A DNA stretch of 48,430 bases from Carideicomes alvinocaridis (GTDB lineage Bacteria > Pseudomonadota > Alphaproteobacteria > Rhodobacterales > Rhodobacteraceae), in NCBI GenBank assembly GCA_005473895.2, contig SRJI02000036.1:1-48430 (forward strand), read 5' to 3'. This document shows positions 16,582-24,486 of this stretch, in pieces; position 1 is the stretch's first letter, and each line of letters starts with the position of its first letter. The position numbers and the translations under genes are program-made. The notes beneath the pieces were generated by a model. The model did not search any database. It was not told the origin of the DNA and saw nothing but the letters and a program-made list of their open reading frames with translations.

Positions 16582-17294
16582 CCGGTGTGTTCCTTGTCCT
16601 GTGTCGGTTTGGCCCGCCGCCGGCTTGCTGCGCCGCTGCCGCGCAGGGCCAGCACCAGCAGTGGCAGGGCGGTCAGCAGCCCGAGGCCGATCGCGATCCA
16701 CTCCGCCTCACCGAAATCGCCTTCCATAGCCACGCTTCCGAAATGCGCGAGCGCGAAGCTTGCCGGGAGGATCCCGGCCATCGTGGCCAAGGCGAACCGC
16801 CAGAAATGCAGGCGGCTCAGCCCGGCGGCGTAGCTCATCGCGTCGAAGGACACGAAGGGCAGCAGGCGGCTGATGAAGACGGTCAGGGTCAGTGCGTTCT
16901 GCGAGCCGAGCAGTCCATAATCGCGCTTGTCTCCAAGCATCCTTTCCACCGCATCCCGGCCAAGGCCTCGGGCAATGAGGAAGGCGGTCCCCGCACCGAC
17001 CTCGGAGCCGAGCGCGACATAGGCCGCGCCCGCATAGTGCCCGTAGGCTGCCCCGGCGGCGAGTGCGATCGGCGCGCTCGGCAACGGGCTGGCGACGACT
17101 GCCGCGGTCATCAGTGCGATCACCGCAAGCGGCCCCCAGGGGCCAGCGGTGGCGACCCAGCGGTCGACAGTCGCCCGGTCGAGGCCCTCGGGCTGCCAGC
17201 CGGTCAGCGCCGCCACTACAAACGCGGCCAGCAGCAGGGCCCCGGTGCCCGCCGCGGCGATCCTGAGCTTCTTCTTCCCGGTGGCTTCCGTCAT
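16578..17294 (-). CDS. TVP38/TMEM64 (DedA-like) family membrane protein
   Basis: A 238-residue integral membrane protein. The core SPLPSAPIALAAGAAYGHYAGAAYV...GSEVGAGTAFLIARGLGRD and FISRLLPFVSFDAMSYAAGLSRLHFWRF matches the VTT/SNARE-associated domain of TVP38/DedA proteins. These are thought to move lipids or ions across the inner membrane; some affect mercury or copper handling (family knowledge). The start ATG 17294 overlaps the stop of the channel gene, and the APC gene starts in its own stop, so the three are translationally coupled. Confidence 0.85.
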   Translation of the reverse strand: MTEATGKKKLRIAAAGTGALLLAAFVVAALTGWQPEGLDRATVDRWVATAGPWGPLAVIALMTAAVVASPLPSAPIALAAGAAYGHYAGAAYVALGSEVGAGTAFLIARGLGRDAVERMLGDKRDYGLLGSQNALTLTVFISRLLPFVSFDAMSYAAGLSRLHFWRFALATMAGILPASFALAHFGSVAMEGDFGEAEWIAIGLGLLTALPLLVLALRGSGAASRRRAKPTQDKEHTG

Positions 17295-17725
17295 TCCTTC
17301 TCGGCGAGTTGCCAGCTCCTCTGACACACCGTGAACAGGTACGTGGCCGACCACGTTAGTATCATGAATCCGCCCAGCGATTGCAGCATGGTCACGATCC
17401 TGATGTTACCGGCCAGCTCGATCTGCGTGTAGCCCAGCGTGGTGAAATTCACCCCGGTCAGGTAGATGAGGTCGGCCCAGGACAGCGGGGCGGAGACGGG
17501 CCCGCCCAGGCCGTCCCAACCCAGGAGCCACCGGTTCGCCGCTGCGAGGACCAGGATCTCGGCGAAGTGAAGAAGCAGCAGACCAAGGAAGGTAGATTGT
17601 ATCGCGAGCGTCGAGCTGGTGTCCGGCCGCGGCGCCGCCCGTCCAAGGGCATAGAGGGCATAGTGGTGGACGAACCCCACGAGGGCGACGAGGCCCACTC
17701 CGATGGCAATTGCGGCAAGCGTCAT
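17291..17725 (-). CDS. Two-TM potassium-channel-like protein
   Basis: A 144-residue membrane protein with three or four hydrophobic segments. The segment ADLIYLTGVNFTTLGYTQIE has the pore-helix and selectivity-filter look of the Ion_trans_2 family (TTLGY in place of the usual TxGYG). Without the second glycine, potassium selectivity is uncertain, and no regulatory RCK or ligand domain is attached. A TTG six bases upstream is possible but ATG 17725 is preferred. It starts 12 bp after the DUF302 gene and overlaps the TVP38 gene. Confidence 0.75.
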   Translation of the reverse strand: MTLAAIAIGVGLVALVGFVHHYALYALGRAAPRPDTSSTLAIQSTFLGLLLLHFAEILVLAAANRWLLGWDGLGGPVSAPLSWADLIYLTGVNFTTLGYTQIELAGNIRIVTMLQSLGGFMILTWSATYLFTVCQRSWQLAEKE

Positions 17726-17737
17726 GAACAAGCGGGA

Positions 17738-18124
17738 TCAGGCGGCGTCGACGGCATCGACCAGCATGTCGCGCACCTTTCCGGCGACGGCGTGCAGATC
17801 GTCGTTGTCGATGGCCGTCATCGAGGCGACGGGGTCGATGGCGCTGATCTCGGTCCCGCCATCGGTCTCGCGCAGGATCACGTTGCAGGGCAGCATGGCG
17901 CCGACGCGCGGCTCGATCCCGATGGCCTCGTAGGCCATCTTCGGATTGCAGGCACCGAGTATGCGGTAGCCGCTCATCTCGGCGCCGATCTTCTTCTTCA
18001 TTGTCTCCTTGACGTCGATCTCCGTCAGGACGCCGAAGCCGGCCTCCGAAAGCGATGCGCGGACACGTGCGTCGGCATCGTCGATTGAGACGTCTTTCAG
18101 TAGACGGTCGTGCGTGTAGCTCAT
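17738..18124 (-). CDS. DUF302 family protein
   Basis: A 128-residue soluble protein without a signal peptide. RVRASLSEAGFGVLTEIDVKETMKKKIG and YRILGACNPKMAYEAI...GAMLPCNVILRE are typical of the DUF302 fold, with conserved Cys in GACNP and LPCNV. The molecular function is unknown; the family often accompanies thiol and metal-stress genes and a sulfur or metal-binding role has been suggested. It is the first gene of the DUF302-channel-TVP38-APC run and must be transcribed from the 18125-18196 gap, which also contains the terminator of the preceding gene. Confidence 0.86.
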   Translation of the reverse strand: MSYTHDRLLKDVSIDDADARVRASLSEAGFGVLTEIDVKETMKKKIGAEMSGYRILGACNPKMAYEAIGIEPRVGAMLPCNVILRETDGGTEISAIDPVASMTAIDNDDLHAVAGKVRDMLVDAVDAA

Positions 18125-18148
18125 GGAACTGTTCCTCTCTCAATAATC

Positions 18149-18173
18149 GGGCCCGGTCAGATCTACCGGGCCC
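18149..18173 (-). terminator. Terminator after the EF-hand gene
   Basis: GGGCCCGGT (18149-18157) pairs perfectly with ACCGGGCCC (18165-18173) across a 7-nt loop. On the minus strand GATTATTG follows. It separates the EF-hand transcript from the DUF302 operon. Confidence 0.8.
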
Positions 18174-18196
18174 TTATGTAACGCAATGTCACCGAC

Positions 18197-18775
18197 TCAG
18201 TTCTGGTCCGGCATGTCCCGCATCATCGGGCGGCCGTCTTCGTCGCCCGCACGCATGCGGTTCATTCGGCCGGCGAGGGCGTTCATTTCCTCCGACGTGA
18301 TCGCGCCATCCCCGTCTGCGTCGAGATGCTGGAAGCGGTCGACCATCGACTCGCGGAACATTGCGGCGTGCCAGTCGGAAAACTCTTCAAGGCTCAGCTC
18401 GCCATTGCCGTCGGCGTCGTATTCCTCGAGGCGCGACCGCATCATCTGGCCAGGCATGCCGTCGGGCATTCCGCCCATCATGTCCGGACCCATCATCATC
18501 TGCATCATGTCGCGGTCCATCATGGACTGTCCGCCCATGCCAGAGCCGCCCATGAAGCCCATTCCCGGGCCCATTGCGTCCGAGCTGTGCATCTGCATCA
18601 TCATCCGCATCATGCCCTGCATCATCTCGTGCCGGTCGGCGCCCATTGGCATGGCGTCGCGGCCCACGCCAGGCCCCGTGGCATCTTTTTCGTGATGACC
18701 GCTGTCGGCCAAGGCTGCTCCGGCGGTCAGCACGGAGATTGCGAGAATGCTTGCTGTTCTTGCGACTGTTCGCAT
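18197..18775 (-). CDS. Methionine-rich periplasmic EF-hand protein
   Basis: A 192-residue secreted protein: signal peptide (1-23, ending ALADS), a long Met/Gly/His-rich region (about 40-112, with repeats such as MMQGMMRMMM and DRDMMQMMM) and two EF-hand loops, DADGNGELSLEE (120-131) and DADGDGAITSEE (152-163). The Met clusters suit Cu(I) or Ag(I) binding and the loops suit Ca(II). A periplasmic copper buffer is a reasonable inference. It is divergent from the two-component regulator and shares the repeat-bearing intergenic region with it, so it is probably a target. Confidence 0.82.
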   Translation of the reverse strand: MRTVARTASILAISVLTAGAALADSGHHEKDATGPGVGRDAMPMGADRHEMMQGMMRMMMQMHSSDAMGPGMGFMGGSGMGGQSMMDRDMMQMMMGPDMMGGMPDGMPGQMMRSRLEEYDADGNGELSLEEFSDWHAAMFRESMVDRFQHLDADGDGAITSEEMNALAGRMNRMRAGDEDGRPMMRDMPDQN

Positions 18776-18844
18776 GGATTCCTCCTGTTAACTGGGTTGC
18801 CACCAATGACGTGGGGATGATTGCGCGGAATTGAATGTCTCCGC

Positions 18845-18904
18845 ATTATCCGAATTGTATCGGTCTGTCGCAAAGCAACTGCCTGATACAATCTGCTACA
18901 AATC
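18845..18904. promoter_or_regulatory. Candidate two-component operator: GATACAA repeats
   Basis: TTGTATC (18855-18861) and GATACAA (18885-18891) form a 7-bp inverted repeat. Each arm also heads a tandem pair: GATACAATCT-GCTACAAATC at 18885-18904 toward the response regulator, and a weaker pair reading CGATACAATTCGGATAAT toward the EF-hand gene. About 10-bp tandem half-sites suit OmpR-type response regulators. A matching pair occurs at 31871-31890. Confidence 0.6.
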
Positions 18905-18945
18905 CGTTGCTGAAATCGTATCCTCCGGTCCGGTAGGACGAAGTC

Positions 18946-19659
18946 ATGGGACCGCTGCCGCACATCTTGGTCGTCGACGATCACGCGCAGATACGCGAGA
19001 GCGTGACGCGCTACCTGGAAAAGAACGGGCTGCGCGCGACCTCGGCGAAGGACGCCGCCGACATGGACGCGAAGCTTGCGGCGGGACATTTCGACCTCGT
19101 CGTGCTGGACGTGATGATGCCCGGCGAGGACGGCCTCTCGGTCTGCCGGAGGCTTGCGGCGGAAGGGGCGGTGCCGGTCATCATGCTGACGGCCCTTGGC
19201 GAGGACGCGGATCGCATCGCCGGGCTCGAGATCGGGGCGGACGACTATCTTGCCAAGCCGTTCAACCCTCGCGAACTTCTGGCTCGGATCAGGTCCGTCC
19301 TGCGACGGAGCAACCGGGAGGAGCCGCTCGCCGGGAGGTTGGCAGGCCGGACGGTTCGATTCGAGCATCTGGTTCTCGACACCGACCGGCAGGTCCTCAT
19401 CGATGATGAACAGGGGGAGATACCTCTGACCGGCTCGGAATTCCGGCTGCTGGTGGTGCTGCTGGAGCGCCCTCGGATGGTGCTGAGCCGCGATCAGTTG
19501 CTCGACCTGACGGCGGGCCGCACGGCAGGCCCGCTCGACCGCACCGTCGACAACCAGATCAGCCGCCTGCGCCGCAAGATCGAGCCCGATGTCCTGCGTC
19601 CAAGGATCATCAGGACGGTGCGCAACGGCGGCTATTGCCTGGCCACGGACGTGGAGTAG
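18946..19659 (+). CDS. OmpR/PhoB-family response regulator
   Basis: A 237-residue regulator. The receiver domain (about 5-120) has acidic Asp11/Asp12, phospho-acceptor Asp55 (LVVLDVMMPG) and the conserved Lys in YLAKPF. The winged-helix DNA-binding domain (about 135-232) has LTGSEFRLLVVLLERP and the recognition segment DRTVDNQISRLRRKIE. It is followed 5 bp later by its sensor kinase gene. Its setting and the Met-rich divergent neighbour suggest copper or envelope stress as the signal, but this is inference. AGGACG precedes the ATG. Confidence 0.93.
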   Translation: MGPLPHILVVDDHAQIRESVTRYLEKNGLRATSAKDAADMDAKLAAGHFDLVVLDVMMPGEDGLSVCRRLAAEGAVPVIMLTALGEDADRIAGLEIGADDYLAKPFNPRELLARIRSVLRRSNREEPLAGRLAGRTVRFEHLVLDTDRQVLIDDEQGEIPLTGSEFRLLVVLLERPRMVLSRDQLLDLTAGRTAGPLDRTVDNQISRLRRKIEPDVLRPRIIRTVRNGGYCLATDVE

Positions 19660-19664
19660 CAGGC

Positions 19665-21074
19665 GTGATCTGGCGGCATATTATTTCACTGCGGGTCCAA
19701 TTGATCCTGCTCGTCGTCGCGGCACTTGTAGCGGCCCAGATGGTCAGCCTTTTTCTGTTTGCCGATGAGCGGAGCCTCGCGATCCGCGCCGCCCTGGGAT
19801 TCGAGGCGGCGGGCCGGGCGGCGAACGTGGCGCGGCTGATCGAGGAGGCGCCCGCCGACCTCCACGGCTCAATCGTCAGGGCCGCGAATTCACCGCTGGT
19901 GCGCTTCGATCTCTCCGATGACCCATCGGTCGAGCATACGGATCACTCCGACGGTGGTCTTGTCGAAGACCGCATCCGGACCCTGCTCGACGACAGCTAC
20001 AGCCGCGACATCCGTGTCGAGGTGCACCAGGTCGAAGGTGAGCTGATGCCGTTGCCGAACCTTTCGCGCGAAATGACCGACATGCACATGGCGATGATGC
20101 GGGGCGAGCTGACCGCGGTCGAGATGAACCTCTCCATCGCCATGCGGGGCGGGCAGTGGCTCAATGTCGGCACCCGGTTCGAGCGGCCGCCGATCCAGTG
20201 GCCGCTATATTCCATGCTGACCTTCACCATATCGGCGGGGCTGCTGCTGGTCGCCGTGATCTGGTTCGTCATGACGCGCCTGACCGGCCCGTTGCGGCGG
20301 CTGGCCCGGGCGGCCGATAGCCTTGGTCGCGGCGAGAATGGGGCCGCGCTTCCGGTGGCTGGGCCGACCGAAGTGCGTGATCTGACCCGCGCCTTCAACC
20401 GCATGCAGGATCGGCTGACGCGGTTCGTGGGCGACCGGACGCGGATGCTGGCCGCGCTGGGCCATGACCTGCGTTCGCCGCTGACCGCCATGCGCGTGCA
20501 GGCCGAAATGGTCGACGATACCGAGACGCGCGACAGCCTCGTCGCTTCGGTCGAGGAGATGCAGGGCATGGTGGATGCGACACTGACCTTCGCGCGCGGG
20601 CTGACCGGCACCGAGACGCCGGAGACCGTCGACCTCCACGACTTCCTGGAGAGCCTGCGCGCCGCCACATCCGGCGGCTTCGCAATCGACGCAGGTTCTC
20701 GGATCGAAGTGCGCTTGCGGCCGAATGCAATGCGACGGGCGCTTCGAAACGTGATCGAAAACGCCAACCGCTACGGGGGCGGCGCCACCGTCGGTTGGCA
20801 TCGGCGAGACGATACCCTGGTGCTGACGGTAGAGGACAAGGGCCCCGGCATTCCGGAGGAGAAGCTCGAAAAGGTCTTCGACCCCTTCTACCGGATCGAA
20901 GAGTCGCGTTCGCTCGAAACCGGGGGCCACGGCCTGGGCCTGTCGATCGCGCGGACGATTGTCCAGGCGCACGGCGGCGACATCACTCTCGGCAACCGCG
21001 AGACCGGCGGGCTAAGCGCGGCGGTCTCGATCCCGCTTGCCCCCGAAGCACCCGATGAAAGGAGAAAGAGATGA
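19665..21074 (+). CDS. Sensor histidine kinase
   Basis: A 469-residue membrane kinase starting at GTG 19665, 5 bp after the regulator gene. Two membrane segments (about 11-32 and 182-205) flank a periplasmic domain with a Met/His cluster (EMTDMHMAMM, 136-145) that might sense Cu or Ag. HAMP region about 205-255, phospho-acceptor His267 in LGHDLRSPLTAMR, then N (NVIENANRYGGG), G1 (DKGPGIPEE), F (FDPFYRIEE) and G2 (GGHGLGLSIA) boxes. It should phosphorylate the response regulator at Asp55. The next gene starts within its stop codon. Confidence 0.92.
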   Translation: MIWRHIISLRVQLILLVVAALVAAQMVSLFLFADERSLAIRAALGFEAAGRAANVARLIEEAPADLHGSIVRAANSPLVRFDLSDDPSVEHTDHSDGGLVEDRIRTLLDDSYSRDIRVEVHQVEGELMPLPNLSREMTDMHMAMMRGELTAVEMNLSIAMRGGQWLNVGTRFERPPIQWPLYSMLTFTISAGLLLVAVIWFVMTRLTGPLRRLARAADSLGRGENGAALPVAGPTEVRDLTRAFNRMQDRLTRFVGDRTRMLAALGHDLRSPLTAMRVQAEMVDDTETRDSLVASVEEMQGMVDATLTFARGLTGTETPETVDLHDFLESLRAATSGGFAIDAGSRIEVRLRPNAMRRALRNVIENANRYGGGATVGWHRRDDTLVLTVEDKGPGIPEEKLEKVFDPFYRIEESRSLETGGHGLGLSIARTIVQAHGGDITLGNRETGGLSAAVSIPLAPEAPDERRKR

Positions 21075-21385
21075 TCTTTAGGCTTTGGAGCATGGCCGCC
21101 GTCGCGAGCATGACTGCGACGATGGCGGTGGCGGACCCCGAAGGCCCGTGGGACGGGCACATGACGTGGGGCGGCGGCCACGGGATTTTCGGCGGGTTCA
21201 TGATGCTGGTCTTCTGGGGCGTAATCATCGCCCTGATCGTGCTGGGCGTCCACTGGCTGCGGGACAACAACGGCCCCAGCAACAAGCGGTCCCCCGACGC
21301 CCTCGACATCCTGCGCGCGCGGCTCGCCAAGGGCGAAATCGATGAAGAGGAATTCCGCCGCCGCAAGGACGCGCTCGACGAGTGA
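21071..21385 (+). CDS. SHOCT-domain membrane protein
   Basis: A 104-residue protein: signal or first membrane segment, a His/Gly/Trp-rich stretch (WDGHMTWGGGHGIFGG), a second membrane helix (MLVFWGVIIALIVLGVHWL) and a C-terminal SHOCT motif (ALDILRARLAKGEIDEEEFRRRKDAL). SHOCT modules occur at the ends of small oligomeric membrane proteins. The function is unknown. Its ATG overlaps the kinase stop, so it belongs to the two-component operon and may modulate the kinase. Confidence 0.82.
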   Translation: MIFRLWSMAAVASMTATMAVADPEGPWDGHMTWGGGHGIFGGFMMLVFWGVIIALIVLGVHWLRDNNGPSNKRSPDALDILRARLAKGEIDEEEFRRRKDALDE

Positions 21386-21440
21386 GACGCGAGGCGGGAC
21401 GCATCAGGACCAGTGAAAGACAGACAGAGGGACAGACATC

Positions 21441-23441
21441 ATGATACCCGAAATCGGGCATTTCGCCCTCGCGTTGGCCTTGTCCCTCGCCGTGGTCCAG
21501 AGCGTCCTGCCAATCCTCGGAGCTTCACGCGGCAAAGTGCGGTGGATGCAGTCTGCCCGATCTTCCGCGATCGGGCAGTTGTTTTTCGTCGGAGTGGCCT
21601 TCGCGGCGCTGATGCGGTCATTCGTGGCCAGCGACTTTACCGTCAGGAACGTGGCGGAGAACTCGCATTCCCTGAAGCCATTGCTGTTCAAGATCGCGGG
21701 AACCTGGGGCAGCCACGAAGGCTCGCTGCTGCTTTGGGTGCTGATCCTGACAATATTCGGGGCCGGCGTGGCCGTTTTGGGGTCGAACATCCCGGCGGCC
21801 ACGAAAGCGCGCACGCTGTCCGTGCAGGCCTGGATCAGCGTCGGGTTCCTGTCTTTCCTTTTGTTCACCTCGAACCCTTTCGATCGTGTCTTCCCACCGC
21901 CTGTGGACGGCAGCGACCTCAATCCCCTGCTGCAGGACGTGGGGCTCGCGATGCATCCGCCCTTGCTCTATTTCGGCTATGTCGGATTCTCGATCGTGTT
22001 TTCCTTCGCCGTCGCGGCCCTGATCGAGGGACGCATCGATGCCGCCTGGGCGCGATGGGTCCGGCCCTGGACCCTGGCCGCATGGATGAGCCTGACCGCG
22101 GGGATCGCCCTTGGGTCGTGGTGGGCCTATTACGAGCTGGGTTGGGGCGGCTGGTGGTTCTGGGATCCGGTCGAGAACGTCAGTTTCATGCCCTGGCTGC
22201 TCGGCACGGCACTCCTGCATTCGGCCATCGTGACCGAGAAACGCGATGCTTTCAAAAGCTGGACCATTCTCCTGGCGATCCTGACGTTCTCGCTGTCACT
22301 GCTGGGCACCTTCATCGTGCGCTCGGGCCTGCTCACCTCGGTCCATGCCTTCGCCGTTGATCCGGAGCGGGGGATCTACATCCTCGGGCTCCTGGCCCTT
22401 TCCATCGGTGGCTCGCTGACGCTCTACGCCTGGCGCGCGCCGGACATGGAGGGTGGCGGATTGTTCCGTCCGATCAGCCGCGAGGCCGGGCTTTTGGTCA
22501 ATAATCTGATCCTTGCGGCCGCAACCGGGACTGTCCTGTTCGGAACCTTGTATCCCTTGCTCCTCGAGGCCCTCACGGGCGACAAGATCTCCGTCGGACC
22601 GCCCTTCTTCAACGCGGCCTTCGTGCCCATGATGCTCGTGCTCGGCCTTTTCATGGGCGCCGGTCCCTACCTGTCCTGGAAGCGCGCGGATATTGCCGGC
22701 GTTCTTCAACGGGTTCGGTTCGTCGCCGGGCTGACGGGTCTTGTCACGCTCGTAGTCTGGTACCTGATCAGCGGCGGCCCTTTCCTGGCCTATGTTTCCA
22801 TCCTGATCGCGGTGTGGCTGCTTCTGGCGACGCTCCGGGAATGGGCGTTGCGGATCAAATTCATGGAAGCTCCCCTGAGCGAGACGCTGCGCCGGGCGCG
22901 CAATCTTCCGCGCGCATCGCACGGTATGACGATGGCGCACGCGGGGCTTGCGGTGGCGATGATCGGGATGATCGGGTCAAGCGCGTGGAAGAGCGAGGAG
23001 ATTGTCTTTGTCACACCGGGCGCCGAAGTCGCGATCGCCGGTTTCGACCTGACCTTCGCCGGGGTCGAGCGTCTGCGCGGCCCGAATTACATCGCCGACC
23101 GAGGCAGGCTCGAGGTGCGGCGCGACGGGCAGGCGGTGACCACGCTCTACCCGGAGCGGCGGAGCTATCCGGTAGCGCAAACCACGACCACGGAATCCGC
23201 GATAAGATCGACACTCGCGGGCGATCTATATGCTTCGATCAGTGAGCCCGCCTCGGAAGAGGCGGCCAGCGGTGAAGCCTGGACGCTGCGCATTCTCTAC
23301 GAACCTTTGGTCAATTTTATGTGGCTCGGCGCTTTGATGTTGGTGGCGGGCGGCGCGCTCTCGCTTTCGGATCGGAGGCTGCGCGTGGGTGTGCCGCGTC
23401 GGGCCCGCCACCAAGGCGGCTTGCGCCTGCCTGCCGAATAG
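21441..23441 (+). CDS. ccmF: Cytochrome c heme lyase subunit CcmF
   Basis: A 666-residue polytopic membrane protein. It carries the tryptophan-rich heme-handling WWD segment WGGWWFWDPVENVSFMPWLL at about 235-254 and flanking periplasmic His residues (SHEGSLLLW near 91; MHPPLLYFGY near 171; LLHSAIV near 262). CcmF receives heme and joins it to the CxxCH cysteines of apocytochromes with CcmH and CcmI. Length fits the family. It heads ccmF-ccmG-ccmH-ccmI; ccmABCD and ccmE are not in this window and must come from elsewhere in the genome. Confidence 0.95.
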   Translation: MIPEIGHFALALALSLAVVQSVLPILGASRGKVRWMQSARSSAIGQLFFVGVAFAALMRSFVASDFTVRNVAENSHSLKPLLFKIAGTWGSHEGSLLLWVLILTIFGAGVAVLGSNIPAATKARTLSVQAWISVGFLSFLLFTSNPFDRVFPPPVDGSDLNPLLQDVGLAMHPPLLYFGYVGFSIVFSFAVAALIEGRIDAAWARWVRPWTLAAWMSLTAGIALGSWWAYYELGWGGWWFWDPVENVSFMPWLLGTALLHSAIVTEKRDAFKSWTILLAILTFSLSLLGTFIVRSGLLTSVHAFAVDPERGIYILGLLALSIGGSLTLYAWRAPDMEGGGLFRPISREAGLLVNNLILAAATGTVLFGTLYPLLLEALTGDKISVGPPFFNAAFVPMMLVLGLFMGAGPYLSWKRADIAGVLQRVRFVAGLTGLVTLVVWYLISGGPFLAYVSILIAVWLLLATLREWALRIKFMEAPLSETLRRARNLPRASHGMTMAHAGLAVAMIGMIGSSAWKSEEIVFVTPGAEVAIAGFDLTFAGVERLRGPNYIADRGRLEVRRDGQAVTTLYPERRSYPVAQTTTTESAIRSTLAGDLYASISEPASEEAASGEAWTLRILYEPLVNFMWLGALMLVAGGALSLSDRRLRVGVPRRARHQGGLRLPAE

Positions 23442-23449
23442 GAGACCCC

Positions 23450-24016
23450 ATGAAACGCCTGATTGCAGTGGTGCCGTTGGCCTTCGCCGTAGTACTCGGA
23501 GCATTTTTCGTCTGGGGGCTGAACCCCGAACGCGACCCGAGCGAAATTCCCTCGGTCCTGATTTCGCAGGCCGCACCGGAATTCGATCTGCCTTCTGTTC
23601 CCGGCGTCGATGTGCCGGGCCTGGGGCGCGCAGACCTGACGGACAACCCGGGCCCCGTGGTCGTCAACGTCTTCGCCTCGTGGTGCGTCCCGTGCAAGGC
23701 CGAGCATGCCGTGCTGACACGGTTCGTCGAGCGTGACGGCCTGCGTCTCTTCGGGATCAATTACAAGGACGAGCCCGAGGACGCCGCGACCTGGCTCTCG
23801 GATCTGGGCAATCCCTACGAACGGATCGGCTCGGATCTGTCAGGACGTGCGGGCATCGAATGGGGCATATCCGGCGTCCCCGAAACCTTCATCGTCGGCC
23901 GGGATGGGACGGTGCTCTACCGCTATGTCGGCCCCATCGTGGGGGAGGATGCCGTCAAGAAGTTCACCACCGCACTGGCCCAGGCTGGGGCCTTGGACCG
24001 CGAGTTGGGCTCATGA
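23450..24016 (+). CDS. ccmG: Periplasmic thioredoxin-like CcmG/DsbE
   Basis: A 188-residue membrane-anchored thioredoxin-fold protein; N-terminal anchor (about 3-22) and active site WCVPC at 78-82, with cis-Pro in GVPETFIVG and the GxxGxPET region of CcmG. It keeps apocytochrome CxxCH thiols reduced before heme ligation, fed with electrons by CcdA or a DsbD/ScsB-type protein, which this window also encodes at 28379. AGGAGA precedes the ATG, 8 bp after ccmF. The stop overlaps ccmH. Confidence 0.93.
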   Translation: MKRLIAVVPLAFAVVLGAFFVWGLNPERDPSEIPSVLISQAAPEFDLPSVPGVDVPGLGRADLTDNPGPVVVNVFASWCVPCKAEHAVLTRFVERDGLRLFGINYKDEPEDAATWLSDLGNPYERIGSDLSGRAGIEWGISGVPETFIVGRDGTVLYRYVGPIVGEDAVKKFTTALAQAGALDRELGS

Positions 24017-24486
24017 TCCGGACCTTGTTTCTGATCATCATGTTGGGGTTGCCGGGGGTCGCGAATGCCGTGGAGCCGGACGAGATGCTATCGGACCCGA
24101 ACCTCGAAGCGCGGGCCCGCGAGATATCGAAGGAACTGCGGTGTGTCGTCTGTCAGAACCAGGATATCGACAGTTCGAATGCAGGCGTGGCGCGCGACCT
24201 CCGTCTTCTCGTGCGAGAGCGCTTGGTTGCGGGGGACAGCGACACGGAGGTCATCGATTTTGTCCGCGCCCGATACGGCGATTTCGTCCTGTTCAAACCT
24301 CCGTTCAAACCGCAGACCTACGCTCTTTGGATCGCGCCTTTCGCTCTGCCCGCAGCCGCATTCCTGATTGGCGGAATACTTCTCTGGAGAGCACGGCGTC
24401 GCCCTTCGGTCGAGGCCCTCAGCGAAGAGGAAGAGGCGCTCGTCGCCAAGGTCCTCGCACGACACGGTCGGGGAGGCGGAAAATGA
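24013..24486 (+). CDS. ccmH: Cytochrome c maturation protein CcmH
   Basis: A 157-residue protein: signal sequence, periplasmic three-helix domain with the redox motif LRCVVCQNQ (Cys44, Cys47), and one C-terminal membrane helix (about 104-122). This is the single-domain form whose TPR partner is a separate CcmI. It interacts with apocytochrome and CcmF. The start overlaps ccmG (ATGA) and the stop overlaps ccmI, so the three are coupled. Confidence 0.94.
   Translation: MIRTLFLIIMLGLPGVANAVEPDEMLSDPNLEARAREISKELRCVVCQNQDIDSSNAGVARDLRLLVRERLVAGDSDTEVIDFVRARYGDFVLFKPPFKPQTYALWIAPFALPAAAFLIGGILLWRARRRPSVEALSEEEEALVAKVLARHGRGGGK

Noticed and set aside
13303-16833. Plus-strand open frame of nearly 1200 codons
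   Set aside because: It lies opposite copA1 and the APC permease gene, whose motifs are unambiguous; composition is that of a complement frame.
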